From assembly GCA_902772585.1 (NCBI GenBank), contig CACYBB010000002.1, positions 62,001-126,000 of the forward strand: a DNA stretch of 64,000 nucleotides, read 5' to 3'. The notes below the pieces were generated by a model. The model saw nothing but the letters and a program-made list of their open reading frames with translations, did no database searches and was not told where the DNA came from. Source of the stretch: an uncultured Bacteroidales bacterium (GTDB lineage Bacteria; Bacteroidota; Bacteroidia; Bacteroidales; Bacteroidaceae). How positions within the stretch are numbered: position 1 is the stretch's first letter; the number at the start of each line of letters is the position of its first letter. Position numbers and translations under genes: made by a program. Positions 8,623 to 17,118 of the stretch are shown here, piece by piece.

Positions 8623-10372
8623 AGATTCTTCCTTCATCACCAATGAGTAATAGGGTCAGTTCGCCCTTGGGCAGCAGTGGTTTACAGTGTTCATAGCAGT
8701 GCCTAATCACTGTATGAGCGAATTCCGTTCGCTCACCTTCTGGAATCCGTTCCCATAGCTCTCGTGCCAACGTAATGTCGCTAATATCAATATCGCAACC
8801 AGCCTCATGAAGCATCTGCAGGATAAACGCCTTATTCATCGTGGCCTTCTTGCTATGGGTATCCAGATGTCCCTCAGCCAGTTTCACGGCTTTGCCCAGC
8901 ATCACGCCCAAGGTAACGTTCTTGATTTCTATCTCGTTGGCTATCTTCAGTGTCTCGCCAATATAGTTGCCGTACTCAACAAAGGCTTGTTGGGGAAGTT
9001 CAGGATAAAGCGCTTTGACAAAGCGTTCACTCTTACCACCACTATTGATAACTACCCTATCCGTACCGCTGGCCAATGCCACCTCCATACATTTGCGAAT
9101 GCTGTCGATAAACGCTTCTTCGCTGAAGGGTTTGACAATACCCGAGACACCTATAATTGAAATACCACCCTCAATACCGAGACGAGGGTTAAACGTTCTC
9201 TTTGCTATTTCTTCGCCTTGAGGCACGGAAATGGTAAAGACCCACCCCCGCCCCCTCCCTGTATGGAGGGGAGTGATTAGCCTTTCAATATTCTTCCGTA
9301 TCATCTCTCGTGGTGCCTTATTGATGGCGGCCTCACCAGGGGGATAGTCAAAGCCTGGCAACGTAAATCGACCCACTCCTTCTCCGCCTGCTATCACTAA
9401 CCACTCCCCTCCATACGGGGAGGGGTCGGGGGTGGGTCTCGCCCTCACCTCAATACCATTCGTCACATCGGGGTCGTCACCAGCTTCCTTGATGCAATAA
9501 GCATAGCCGTCACTATAACCAACAGGAACGGTAATTGTTTCGCCATTAGGCAACAGCACAGGGACCTCAGCAGGTGTCTCGCCATATAGCAACCGCTTTG
9601 TGGCAGCAATGGCAGCAGCAGTAGCACATGTTCCCGTTGTCAGTCCGCTATGCAGTGGATAGAATTCCGGCAAGAGTTTTTCTACCATTCTTCTTAATCC
9701 ATACGGCCCGTTAATGCTATTCTCGAAATGAAACTCCGGCCGTTTCATGACAATTATCTGCATACCTTTGGCTTTCGCTTCAGCAACCTTCTCGCTAAAG
9801 CCCCCACTCTCGCCACTCTCTTTCAGCAGGATGGCATCGGCATCGGGCATGCTCCCATCCTCATAAAAGCACAATTGCTCATCCGTTGCCCCTTGTTGAT
9901 GCGCCAACTGGATACTGCTCTCACGATTCAGAATCCTATAGATGACTTTGATGCCTTTTTCTTCCAGAGGTTTCAGCTTGCTAATACTTTGCACACCCGT
10001 AGTGGCAAGTAGCGTTTTGATATCCGTTGGTACCTGCGAATAGTCGGCAATCCACGTAATATACAAATCACGTGGCGGATAGATACGTTCGTAGCGTACA
10101 ACTGGTATCTGCAAGGAAGAGGCTACAGAGATAATCGTCTGATGCAACACTGACGCAAAGGGATGGGCAGCATCGACAATCAATCGGATGCCGTGCTCAC
10201 GACAGAACCTGCACATCGCCTCACTATCCAGCGCACCATCAATGCGCTGACCATGATGCAACGTGATGTCCTGCTCGCCCGTCTTGGTACTATAATAATA
10301 GGTGGAGCCACCCTCTTCCAGCACCTCTGCGGCCTTGCGACCTTCCGTCGTCCCTCCAAATACCAGTATCAC
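8606..10372 (-). CDS. Fused precorrin-6A reductase (CobK/CbiJ) and cobalt-precorrin-5B methyltransferase (CbiD)
   Basis: One 588-residue chain carries two corrin-ring enzymes. Residues 1-240 are CobK/CbiJ-like, with a dinucleotide-binding start (ILVFGGTTEGRK) and VDAAHPFA near 66. Residues about 241-588 are CbiD, with SGLTTGTCATAAAIAA, GEAAINKAPREMI, and FNPRLGIEGGISIIGVSGIV. It belongs to the anaerobic-type cobalamin pathway and is cytoplasmic. The gene starts 3 bases after trxA. Two copies of a 40-base G/C-rich repeat in opposite orientations lie in frame within the CbiD part (9397-9436, residues about 313-325; 9241-9280, residues about 365-377). Between them the sequence is ordinary CbiD. 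Confidence 0.93.
   Translation of the reverse strand: MILVFGGTTEGRKAAEVLEEGGSTYYYSTKTGEQDITLHHGQRIDGALDSEAMCRFCREHGIRLIVDAAHPFASVLHQTIISVASSLQIPVVRYERIYPPRDLYITWIADYSQVPTDIKTLLATTGVQSISKLKPLEEKGIKVIYRILNRESSIQLAHQQGATDEQLCFYEDGSMPDADAILLKESGESGGFSEKVAEAKAKGMQIIVMKRPEFHFENSINGPYGLRRMVEKLLPEFYPLHSGLTTGTCATAAAIAATKRLLYGETPAEVPVLLPNGETITVPVGYSDGYAYCIKEAGDDPDVTNGIEVRARPTPDPSPYGGEWLVIAGGEGVGRFTLPGFDYPPGEAAINKAPREMIRKNIERLITPLHTGRGRGWVFTISVPQGEEIAKRTFNPRLGIEGGISIIGVSGIVKPFSEEAFIDSIRKCMEVALASGTDRVVINSGGKSERFVKALYPELPQQAFVEYGNYIGETLKIANEIEIKNVTLGVMLGKAVKLAEGHLDTHSKKATMNKAFILQMLHEAGCDIDISDITLARELWERIPEGERTEFAHTVIRHCYEHCKPLLPKGELTLLLIGDEGRIYGNCK
9241..9280 (-). repeat. In-frame G/C-rich palindromic repeat in cbiD, copy A
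   Basis: Forty bases that match the reverse complement of 9397-9436 at 37 positions. The element contains a hairpin (CCCCTCC / GGAGGGG type). Here it is read in frame as ITPLHTGRGRGW, between REMIRKNIER and FTISVPQGEE, two conserved CbiD blocks that are normally closer together. Confidence 0.85.
9397..9436 (-). repeat. In-frame G/C-rich palindromic repeat in cbiD, copy B
   Basis: Inverted partner of 9241-9280. It is read in frame as TPDPSPYGGEWLV, directly before the conserved GGEGVGRFTLPG block. The same element, with four differences over 38 bases, occurs in lpxB at 61549-61586. Confidence 0.85.
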
Positions 10373-10375
10373 ATC

Positions 10376-10690
10376 TTACAGCAGTGCCTGGATCTTCTCC
10401 TCAATCTTGGCCTTAGGTTGTGCACCTATCAGTTTGTCGAAGACCTGGCCACCTTTGAAGAATAGGATAGTTGGAATGTTACGGATGCCAAACTCTGCAG
10501 CCAAATCCTCACACTCCTCCACGTCACACTTAGCAACCGTTACCTTACCGTCGTAGGCCTCAGCCAGTTCAGCAATAACGGGAGCAATCATACGGCAGGG
10601 ACCGCACCATGTTGCCCAGAAATCAACTACTAATGGCTGTGCGCCATTCTTAAGGCTCTCGAAATTCTCACTTGTTACTGTTACTTCCAT
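10376..10690 (-). CDS. trxA: Thioredoxin TrxA
   Basis: Cytoplasmic thiol-disulfide oxidoreductase of 104 residues. The active site is WCGPC at about residues 28-32, preceded by VVDFWAT. The cis-proline segment RNIPTILFF lies near 70, and the protein has the usual single-domain length. It lies 12 bases after dnaE and 3 bases before the cobK-cbiD fusion, so all three are very likely on one mRNA. The dnaE-trxA order is familiar in Bacteroidales. Confidence 0.96.
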   Translation of the reverse strand: MEVTVTSENFESLKNGAQPLVVDFWATWCGPCRMIAPVIAELAEAYDGKVTVAKCDVEECEDLAAEFGIRNIPTILFFKGGQVFDKLIGAQPKAKIEEKIQALL

Positions 10691-10702
10691 AATCTTTAAT
10701 TT

Positions 10703-13700
10703 TTAATTTATTTTGTAATCCAATGCTGGCGATTGTTCAATATACTGTATCAGTTCACTCTTGACATCGACCGTCTTGGTGGTGCTTCTCAGAAGCACAT
10801 GGTTCTTGCCCGTCAGGTCGTGCAACTGGAAGAAGAGCTTGGTCTTGCCCGGATGGGCAGCAATCAGTTCTCCCAACTCCTCCACCACCTGGTCGTCCAG
10901 GAGGTCGGACGTCAACGAGATGGTGATTCGGTCAATGGCTCGTTCCTTGATGGTCTGCAGGAACTCAACACCCGTAATACCAAGGTCTTTAGGACCGTCA
11001 GGGTTGTACGAGAAACGAGGCTTCACCTTACCGGTGACATAGACCGAGGCACCAACGGTGAAGAATCCAGACTTGTCGCCCCACGTTTCACCAAACAGTG
11101 CCAACTCGCCAGAGCCGACAAAGTCTTCGAGGGTGACAATGCCAAAGGGCTTGCCCGTCTTGGTAAAGCCAGTACGCACAGCCGTGACGATACCACCGAT
11201 GGTGACATCCTCGCGACCTGCCAGATTGCCTACATCTGCCAATTCGTCACAACGGGTATTACAGAGGTTGTCAAGCACAATCTTATATTCATCCAACGGG
11301 TGTGCCGAGAGATAGATGCCCACCAGTTCGCGCTCCTTGTTCAGGCGCTCGATGTCGCTCCAGCGGTCGTCGCTCTTCGGCAACGTCGGGGTCTGTATCT
11401 CCAACTCATCAAAAGCGCCGAACAGCGAGTTCTGTGCCTGCTGCTTCTCCATCTGATAGAGCTGTCCGTAGCGCATGACGATTTCGATAAAGCTCTCACC
11501 CTTGTTATTCGTTGCAAAGAAGTCCTCACGACGATAGCCGAAGCTGTCGAAGCCACCACTCAGCGCCAATGCCTCAAAGGCTTTGCGGTTTATCTGGCTG
11601 AAATTGATACGCTGTACGAAGTCAAAGATATCCTTATAGACACCATTTTTCTCACGCTCATCGATGATAGCTTGAGCCACATTGTCGCCCATACCCTTGA
11701 TGGCTGCCAGTCCGAAACGAATCTCACCCTTCTTGTTCACACCGAACTTCTGGTACGACTCGTTGACATCGGGGCCCAACGTGGCAATGCCCATCGCCTT
11801 GCACTCATCCATCAACTTCGTAATTTCCGTTATCTGGTCGCGACGACGACTCATGATAGCAGCCATAAACTCAGCAGGATAGTTGGCCTTGAGGTAAGCC
11901 GTCTGATAGGCCACCCATGAATAACAGGCAGCATGCGACTTATTGAAGGCGTAGGAGGCGAAGGCTTCCCAGTCGCTCCATATCTTATCAAGTATTTTAG
12001 GATCGTGGCCGTTCTTTTTTCCACCCTCAATGAACTTAGGCTTCATGGCATCGACGATGTCCTTTTTCTTCTTACCCATCGCCTTACGCAGAGCGTCACT
12101 CTCACCACGGGTAAAGTCGGCCAGCAGACGCGAGAGCAACATCACCTGCTCCTGATAGACGGTGATGCCGTAGGTATCCTTCAGGTATTTCTCCATGACG
12201 GGGATATCGTAGGTGATAGGCTCCTCGCCATGCTTACGACGAATGAACTGAGGGATGTAACCCATAGGACCCGGACGGTAGAGGGCATTCATAGCGATGA
12301 GGTCCTCGAAGACGGTAGGCTTTAACTCACGCAGGTATTTCTGCATGCCAGCCGACTCAAACTGGAACGTGCCGATAGTGCGTCCCTGCTGATAAAGTTC
12401 GAAGGTCTTGGGGTCGTCAATGGGAATGGTGTCCAGATCGACATCAATACCGCGTGTCTGTTTAATAACAGCACAGGCCTCCTTCATCTCGGACAGTGTC
12501 TTCAGACCGAGGAAGTCCATCTTAATCAATCCCGTCGATTCGATAACGTGACCATCATACTGTGTGCAGTTGGTCTTCACATCCTTGAAGTCAGGGTCAT
12601 CGGCTGTCGAGACAGGTACCCAGTCACTAATCGGGTCGCGACAGATAATGAAGCCGCAGGCATGGATACCCGTGCCACGAACGGTGCCTTCCAACATCTT
12701 GGCATACTTGATGGTATTGGCCAAAGCCCTGTCAGGACTGGCCTCAGCCTCCTGCAACTCACGCACGGCCTTGATGGCATTGGACAGATTCATCTTCGGC
12801 GTCTTACCATCGACATCAGGCAGACGGTCGGGAATAGCCTTACACAGGGCGTTGACCACACCCAACGGCACCTTCTCCACACGGGCCACATCCTTGATAG
12901 AGTTCTTCGTGGCCATCGTGGCATAGGTGATGATATGTGCACAGTTCTCGTGACCATACTTATCCTCTACCCATTTCAGCACCTTACCGCGTCCGTCATC
13001 ATCGAAGTCGGTATCGATATCAGGCAGTGAGATACGGTCAGGATTCAGGAAACGCTCAAACAGCAGGTCGTATTTCAGCGGATCTATCTTCGTGATACCC
13101 AGGCAGTAAGCCACTACAGAACCTGCCGCAGAGCCACGTCCAGGACCTACCATCACGCCCAACTCATCGCGGGCAGAGTTGATGAAATCCTGCACAATGA
13201 GGAAGTAGCCAGGGAAACCCATCGTCTTCATGATGTGCAACTCGAAGCGCACACGGTCATCGACCTCCTTGGGGAGTGGCGTCCCATAGCGACGGGCAGC
13301 ACCCTCATAGGCGAGTTTGGCCAAGTAGTCGGCCTCGAACTTGATGCGGTACAGCTTGTCGTAACCACCCAACTTCTTGATTTTCTTCTCGCCCTCCTCC
13401 TGTGGCAACGGATTTTCCCCGTTCTCGTCAGAGGTAAACTCCTTAAAGAGGTCGTCCTCGGTGAACTTCTCTCGCCACTGCTCCTCCGTACCGAAATCCT
13501 CAGGAATGGGGAAGAACGGCATGATGGGATCGTGGTCTATGCTGTATATCTCTACCTTATTTAATATCTCAAGGGTGTTCGACAGGGCCTCAGGGACATC
13601 CTGAAAGATGTCATTCATCTCCTCACGGGTCTTAAACCACTCCTGCTTGGAGTAGAGCATACGCGTGGGATCATCGAGTTCCTTGCCTGTAGACAGACAC

Positions 13701-14431
13701 AACAGGTGGTCGTGGGCCTCTGCATTCTCCTGGTCCACAAAATGGGCATCGTTGGTACAAACCAGTTTGATGCCATACTCACGAGCCAATTCAATAAGCA
13801 CCTTGTTGGCCTTCTGCTGCAAAGGATAGGTCTCACGATTGGCACGGACAGTGGGGTCTTTCACCTCGTGGCGCTGCAACTCCAGATAGTAGTCGTCGCC
13901 AAACACCCGCTTGTGCCACTCGATGGACTCACGTGCTCCAGCAATGTCACCCTTCAGAATTTTGGCAGGCACCTCACCGGCAATACATGCTGAACAGACT
14001 ATAAGTCCTTCATGATATTTCTCCAAGTCCTCATGGTCGGTACGAGGGCGCATGTAGTAGCCGTCCACCCAGGAGTTGCTGACCAACTTAATTAGGTTCT
14101 TGTAACCCTGATAGTTCTTCGCCAACACGATGAGGTGATAGCCACCTTGGTCTTCCTTACCACGACGAAGCGACTTAGAACCATGTCGCGAGACATACAT
14201 CTCGCAACCGAAGATAGGAATGAAGGGATCCAGCCCCTCTTTCTTACGTCCCTTATTGATGCCACCCACATAGTCGTGGAACTCCTTGATGCCAAACATA
14301 TCGCCATGATCGGTAATGGCCATGCCTCTCATTCCGTTGGCAACAGCCTTATCAACCAAGCGTTTGATACTCGACTGACCGTCAAGTATAGAATAGTAAG
14401 TATGTACGTGTAAATGTATGAAATCTTCCAT
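10703..14431 (-). CDS. dnaE: DNA polymerase III alpha subunit
   Basis: Replicative polymerase, 1242 residues. The amino-terminal PHP domain starts with FIHLHVHTYYSILDG and AITDHGDMFG. The polymerase core has GPGRGSAAGSVV and the catalytic aspartates in PDIDTDFDDDGRG near residue 485. Next come the HhH and fingers regions, then an OB-fold with VTIGGIVTAVRTGFTKTGKP near 1060. It is transcribed from a well-formed promoter (14472-14441) whose -7 box is 9 bases from the ATG. It leads the operon with trxA, cobK-cbiD and the HAD phosphatase. Confidence 0.97.
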   Translation of the reverse strand: MEDFIHLHVHTYYSILDGQSSIKRLVDKAVANGMRGMAITDHGDMFGIKEFHDYVGGINKGRKKEGLDPFIPIFGCEMYVSRHGSKSLRRGKEDQGGYHLIVLAKNYQGYKNLIKLVSNSWVDGYYMRPRTDHEDLEKYHEGLIVCSACIAGEVPAKILKGDIAGARESIEWHKRVFGDDYYLELQRHEVKDPTVRANRETYPLQQKANKVLIELAREYGIKLVCTNDAHFVDQENAEAHDHLLCLSTGKELDDPTRMLYSKQEWFKTREEMNDIFQDVPEALSNTLEILNKVEIYSIDHDPIMPFFPIPEDFGTEEQWREKFTEDDLFKEFTSDENGENPLPQEEGEKKIKKLGGYDKLYRIKFEADYLAKLAYEGAARRYGTPLPKEVDDRVRFELHIMKTMGFPGYFLIVQDFINSARDELGVMVGPGRGSAAGSVVAYCLGITKIDPLKYDLLFERFLNPDRISLPDIDTDFDDDGRGKVLKWVEDKYGHENCAHIITYATMATKNSIKDVARVEKVPLGVVNALCKAIPDRLPDVDGKTPKMNLSNAIKAVRELQEAEASPDRALANTIKYAKMLEGTVRGTGIHACGFIICRDPISDWVPVSTADDPDFKDVKTNCTQYDGHVIESTGLIKMDFLGLKTLSEMKEACAVIKQTRGIDVDLDTIPIDDPKTFELYQQGRTIGTFQFESAGMQKYLRELKPTVFEDLIAMNALYRPGPMGYIPQFIRRKHGEEPITYDIPVMEKYLKDTYGITVYQEQVMLLSRLLADFTRGESDALRKAMGKKKKDIVDAMKPKFIEGGKKNGHDPKILDKIWSDWEAFASYAFNKSHAACYSWVAYQTAYLKANYPAEFMAAIMSRRRDQITEITKLMDECKAMGIATLGPDVNESYQKFGVNKKGEIRFGLAAIKGMGDNVAQAIIDEREKNGVYKDIFDFVQRINFSQINRKAFEALALSGGFDSFGYRREDFFATNNKGESFIEIVMRYGQLYQMEKQQAQNSLFGAFDELEIQTPTLPKSDDRWSDIERLNKERELVGIYLSAHPLDEYKIVLDNLCNTRCDELADVGNLAGREDVTIGGIVTAVRTGFTKTGKPFGIVTLEDFVGSGELALFGETWGDKSGFFTVGASVYVTGKVKPRFSYNPDGPKDLGITGVEFLQTIKERAIDRITISLTSDLLDDQVVEELGELIAAHPGKTKLFFQLHDLTGKNHVLLRSTTKTVDVKSELIQYIEQSPALDYKIN

Positions 14432-14440
14432 AATTTAGGG

Positions 14441-14472
14441 CAAAGTTACGTCGAAAAGGTGAGAATACCAAA
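14441..14472 (-). promoter_or_regulatory. dnaE promoter
   Basis: On the minus strand TTTG (14472-14469) and TAACTTTG (14448-14441) are 20 bases apart, a full match to the Bacteroidetes -33/-7 pattern. Only nine bases separate the -7 box from the dnaE ATG, so the leader can be at most a few nucleotides long. Confidence 0.7.
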
Positions 14473-14511
14473 AAAATTCATAAATATTAAAGGATTTCTT
14501 TGCGATAATGT

Positions 14512-14541
14512 TTTGCAATTCATCAAAAATTAGTACCTTTG
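14512..14541 (+). promoter_or_regulatory. psd promoter
   Basis: TTTG at 14512-14515 and TACCTTTG at 14534-14541 are 18 bases apart. The psd ATG follows 28 bases downstream. Confidence 0.6.
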
Positions 14542-14569
14542 CATTTGAAAGAATACTATTAACTACCTC

Positions 14570-15259
14570 ATGGGAGAAAGAATTAAGAAACTCAAGAATA
14601 TACGCATACATCGTGAAGGCACCAATGAGCTCACGCTCAGCATGCTGGCAATAGCACTTATCGGCACCGCTTTATGGTACGCCCTCGACACTACTATTCC
14701 CTTTTGGATATTCGTTGTCATCTTTGGTGCCGCATGGCTGATAGCCCTCAATTTCTACCGTTGCCCCATCCGTTATTTCAATGGTGACACCGACAAGTTG
14801 GTGGTGGCTCCTGCCGACGGAAAGATTGTCGTTGTTGAGGAAGCTGAAGAGAACACTTACTTCCACGACAAGCGTCTCATGATCAGTATCTTTATGAGTC
14901 CGCTGAACGTTCACGCCAACTGGTTCCCCGTTGACGGCAAGGTGAAATTTGTCAAACACTTTAACGGCAACTACCACAAAGCATGGCTGCCAAAGGCCAG
15001 TGAGGAGAACGAACATGCTGACATCATGATAACGACGCCTGACGGTCAGGACATCCTGTGCAGACAGATTGCCGGAGCGTTGGCTCGCCGTATCGTGACC
15101 TATGCCAAAGAGGGTGAGGAATGTTACATCGACGAGCACCTGGGCTTCATCAAGTTGGGTTCTCGTGTCGATGTCTATCTGCCACTGACCGCCCGAGCAT
15201 GTGTGACGATGGACCAACCCACCACTGGCGACCAGACGGTGATTGCCAAACTTGCCTAG
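14570..15259 (+). CDS. psd: Phosphatidylserine decarboxylase, short type
   Basis: Makes phosphatidylethanolamine from phosphatidylserine at the inner membrane. The 229-residue proenzyme has two amino-terminal membrane helices (residues about 23-65) and the decarboxylase core with APADGKIV and [11 protein letters not shown]. Near the carboxy end is a GSR motif ([15 protein letters not shown]), whose serine becomes the pyruvoyl group after self-cleavage. This is the compact form that uses GS rather than LGST. It is followed by pssA, which supplies its substrate, and DUF4834. Confidence 0.95.
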   Translation: MGERIKKLKNIRIHREGTNELTLSMLAIALIGTALWYALDTTIPFWIFVVIFGAAWLIALNFYRCPIRYFNGDTDKLVVAPADGKIVVVEEAEENTYFHDKRLMISIFMSPLNVHANWFPVDGKVKFVKHFNGNYHKAWLPKASEENEHADIMITTPDGQDILCRQIAGALARRIVTYAKEGEECYIDEHLGFIKLGSRVDVYLPLTARACVTMDQPTTGDQTVIAKLA

Positions 15260-15303
15260 TCTCCTGAATGAGAGGCCACAGGGGCCTGAACAAACGAACT
15301 AAT

Positions 15304-15990
15304 ATGATGAAATTACTCAATATTCCAAATATTATCACTTGCCTGAACCTCATTTCAGGCTGCATAGCCACCTATTGGGCATTCCAAGGCGACTACCGTA
15401 TGGCATTGCTGTTCATTGTCATCGGTGCTGTCTTCGATTTCTTCGATGGTATGGTGGCTCGCCTATTGCACGTCTCCTCCCCCATTGGCAAGGAGCTCGA
15501 CTCACTGGCAGACGACATTACCTTTGGTTTTGCCCCCTCTGCCATCATCTTCAGCTACCTCTCTCAATTCTCCATTCTCAATTCTCAATTAATGCCATTC
15601 CTGGCATTTATCCTCGCAGCCTTCTCAGCACTACGTTTGGCGAAGTTTAACCTTGACGAGCGACAGGCTTTGGGATTCATCGGTCTGCCCACCCCTGCCA
15701 ATGCCCTGTTCTGGGGAGCGCTGATTGGCGGACTGCACGGCTACGAGATAACCTTCGAGGGTATGGAGTGGTGCATCATTGCAGGTGTCTTCATCAGCAG
15801 CTATCTGCTGATTAGCGAAATACCAATGTTTGCCTTGAAGTTCAAGACATGGGGCTGGAAAGGCAACGAAATCAAATACATTTTCCTGCTGACCTGCATA
15901 CCGATGCTCTTCATGGGCATCTTCGGACTGGCAGCCATCATCGCGTGGTATGTCATCCTGTCGGCAGTAAATAGCTATATGTTAAACTAA
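15304..15990 (+). CDS. pssA: CDP-diacylglycerol-serine O-phosphatidyltransferase
   Basis: Integral membrane enzyme of 228 residues that makes phosphatidylserine from CDP-diacylglycerol. The CDP-alcohol phosphatidyltransferase signature, DG..AR, eight residues, G...D...D, is complete at about residues 42-64 (DGMVAR ... GKELDSLAD). The ATG pair at 15304/15307 is preferred over an in-frame upstream start at 15268, because the family begins near MMKLLNIPNIITCLNL. Bases 15562-15589 are a 7-base tandem array coding for SQFSILNSQ between two membrane segments. It follows psd by 44 bases. Confidence 0.94.
   Translation: MMKLLNIPNIITCLNLISGCIATYWAFQGDYRMALLFIVIGAVFDFFDGMVARLLHVSSPIGKELDSLADDITFGFAPSAIIFSYLSQFSILNSQLMPFLAFILAAFSALRLAKFNLDERQALGFIGLPTPANALFWGALIGGLHGYEITFEGMEWCIIAGVFISSYLLISEIPMFALKFKTWGWKGNEIKYIFLLTCIPMLFMGIFGLAAIIAWYVILSAVNSYMLN
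15562..15589. repeat. 7-base tandem array inside pssA
   Basis: Four consecutive heptads: TCTCAAT, TCTCCAT, TCTCAAT, TCTCAAT. The same unit makes up the intergenic array at 46113-46140. Here it codes for a loop between membrane helices of PssA. Confidence 0.7.
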
Positions 15991-16001
15991 TCCTTATCGC
16001 T

Positions 16002-16376
16002 ATGTTAAAAGGCCTATTAGGCTTCTTTGCCTTTATTTTCTTCCTGGTAGTTCTCATCCTGTTGTTGGTGGGAAGTTATCTTTATCGCACCTATCGAAAG
16101 ATTCGTGTGGCTGCCCAGCGTGCAGCAGACCGTCAGGCCCAGCAGCACCGCGAGGAGACAGGGCGTCAACGCCAGCAGTACAGCCAACGCCAGCAGACGC
16201 AGAATCAGGGCGCTCAGGGGTTCCAGGATGCTGAGAGAGAAGAATATTCGCAGACTCGCACCACACAGACTGCCACTGGCGAGACCATCATAGACAATCG
16301 CCATCAAGAGCGCGAAAACAAGAAGATTTTCGACGACTCCGATGGCGAATACGTAGATTTCGTTGAGGAGGCTTGA
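16002..16376 (+). CDS. DUF4834 family small membrane protein
   Basis: A 124-residue protein with one amino-terminal transmembrane helix (residues about 4-28) and a hydrophilic tail rich in Gln and Arg (residues 35-80). It ends in an acidic segment, DDSDGEYVDFVEE. This is the layout of DUF4834, a Bacteroidetes family of unknown role that I recall beside pssA. It starts 11 bases after pssA, so co-expression with phosphatidylethanolamine synthesis is likely. Its TGA lies inside a 7-base tandem array (16372-16399). Confidence 0.8.
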   Translation: MLKGLLGFFAFIFFLVVLILLLVGSYLYRTYRKIRVAAQRAADRQAQQHREETGRQRQQYSQRQQTQNQGAQGFQDAEREEYSQTRTTQTATGETIIDNRHQERENKKIFDDSDGEYVDFVEEA

Positions 16377-16399
16377 ATCCTGAAACTTGAATCTTGAAA
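16372..16399. repeat. 7-base tandem array between DUF4834 and pyrH
   Basis: Four heptads: CTTGAAT, CCTGAAA, CTTGAAT, CTTGAAA. They fill the whole gap between the convergent DUF4834 and pyrH genes and include the DUF4834 stop codon. I see no conventional terminator here. Confidence 0.7.
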
Positions 16400-16401
16400 C
16401 C

Positions 16402-17112
16402 TTAGTTGTGTACCAAGGTTCCAATCTCCTCACCGTCCATTACTTTCTTCAGGTTACCCACTACATCCATATTGAACACGTAGATGGGAAGATTGTTGTC
16501 CTGACACATACAAATAGCCGTTAGGTCCATTACCTTCAATCCTCGCGCGAGTACCTCTTTATATGTAATAGCGTCGAACTTAGTGGCTGTGGGGTCCTTC
16601 TCGGGGTCGGCAGTATAGACACCATCCACACGTGTACCCTTCAGCATGACATCGGCCTCAATCTCGATACCACGCAGACTCGAACCCGTATCCGTTGTAA
16701 AGTAAGGTGAACCCGTTCCTGCTGAGAAGATGCAGACATAGCCTGCCTCCATCGCCTCAATGGCCTTCCATTTGGTATAGAACTCACCAATAGGCTCCAT
16801 ACGGATAGCCGTCAACACCTTGTTCTTCACACCAATAGCACCCAGTGCCGAGCTTAGTGCCAGCGAATTGATTACCGTAGCGCACATACCCATCTGGTCG
16901 CCCTTCACACGATCGAAGCCCTTCTGCGAACCAGAAAGTCCGCGGAAGATGTTTCCGCCACCGATGACGATGCCAATCTGTACACCCATCTCACTCACTT
17001 CCTTAATCTGGCGCGCATAGTCGCTCAGACGCTCAGGGTCGATACCGTATCCCTGCTTACCCATCAGACTCTCACCCGAGAGCTTCAACAGAATTCTTTT
17101 AAATCTTGCCAT
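16402..17112 (-). CDS. pyrH: UMP kinase
   Basis: Cytoplasmic kinase converting UMP to UDP, 236 residues. It belongs to the amino-acid kinase fold, with KRILLKLSGESLMG at the start, IGIVIGGGNIFRG near residue 46, and FSAGTGSPYFTTDT near 128. These are the typical bacterial PyrH landmarks and length. It begins 6 bases after birA and is probably transcribed from the birA promoter. Confidence 0.97.
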   Translation of the reverse strand: MARFKRILLKLSGESLMGKQGYGIDPERLSDYARQIKEVSEMGVQIGIVIGGGNIFRGLSGSQKGFDRVKGDQMGMCATVINSLALSSALGAIGVKNKVLTAIRMEPIGEFYTKWKAIEAMEAGYVCIFSAGTGSPYFTTDTGSSLRGIEIEADVMLKGTRVDGVYTADPEKDPTATKFDAITYKEVLARGLKVMDLTAICMCQDNNLPIYVFNMDVVGNLKKVMDGEEIGTLVHN

Positions 17113-17118
17113 AGTTTC

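Noticed and set aside
9241-9436. A single MITE-like element with inverted terminal repeats
   Set aside because: The sequence between the inverted 40-base copies encodes conserved CbiD (FTLPGFDYPPGEAAINKAPREMI), so it is native gene, not transposon interior.
10733-11920. A 395-codon plus-strand frame
   Set aside because: It lies wholly opposite dnaE, shows no family resemblance, and has no promoter; it is an antisense shadow of a GC-moderate gene.
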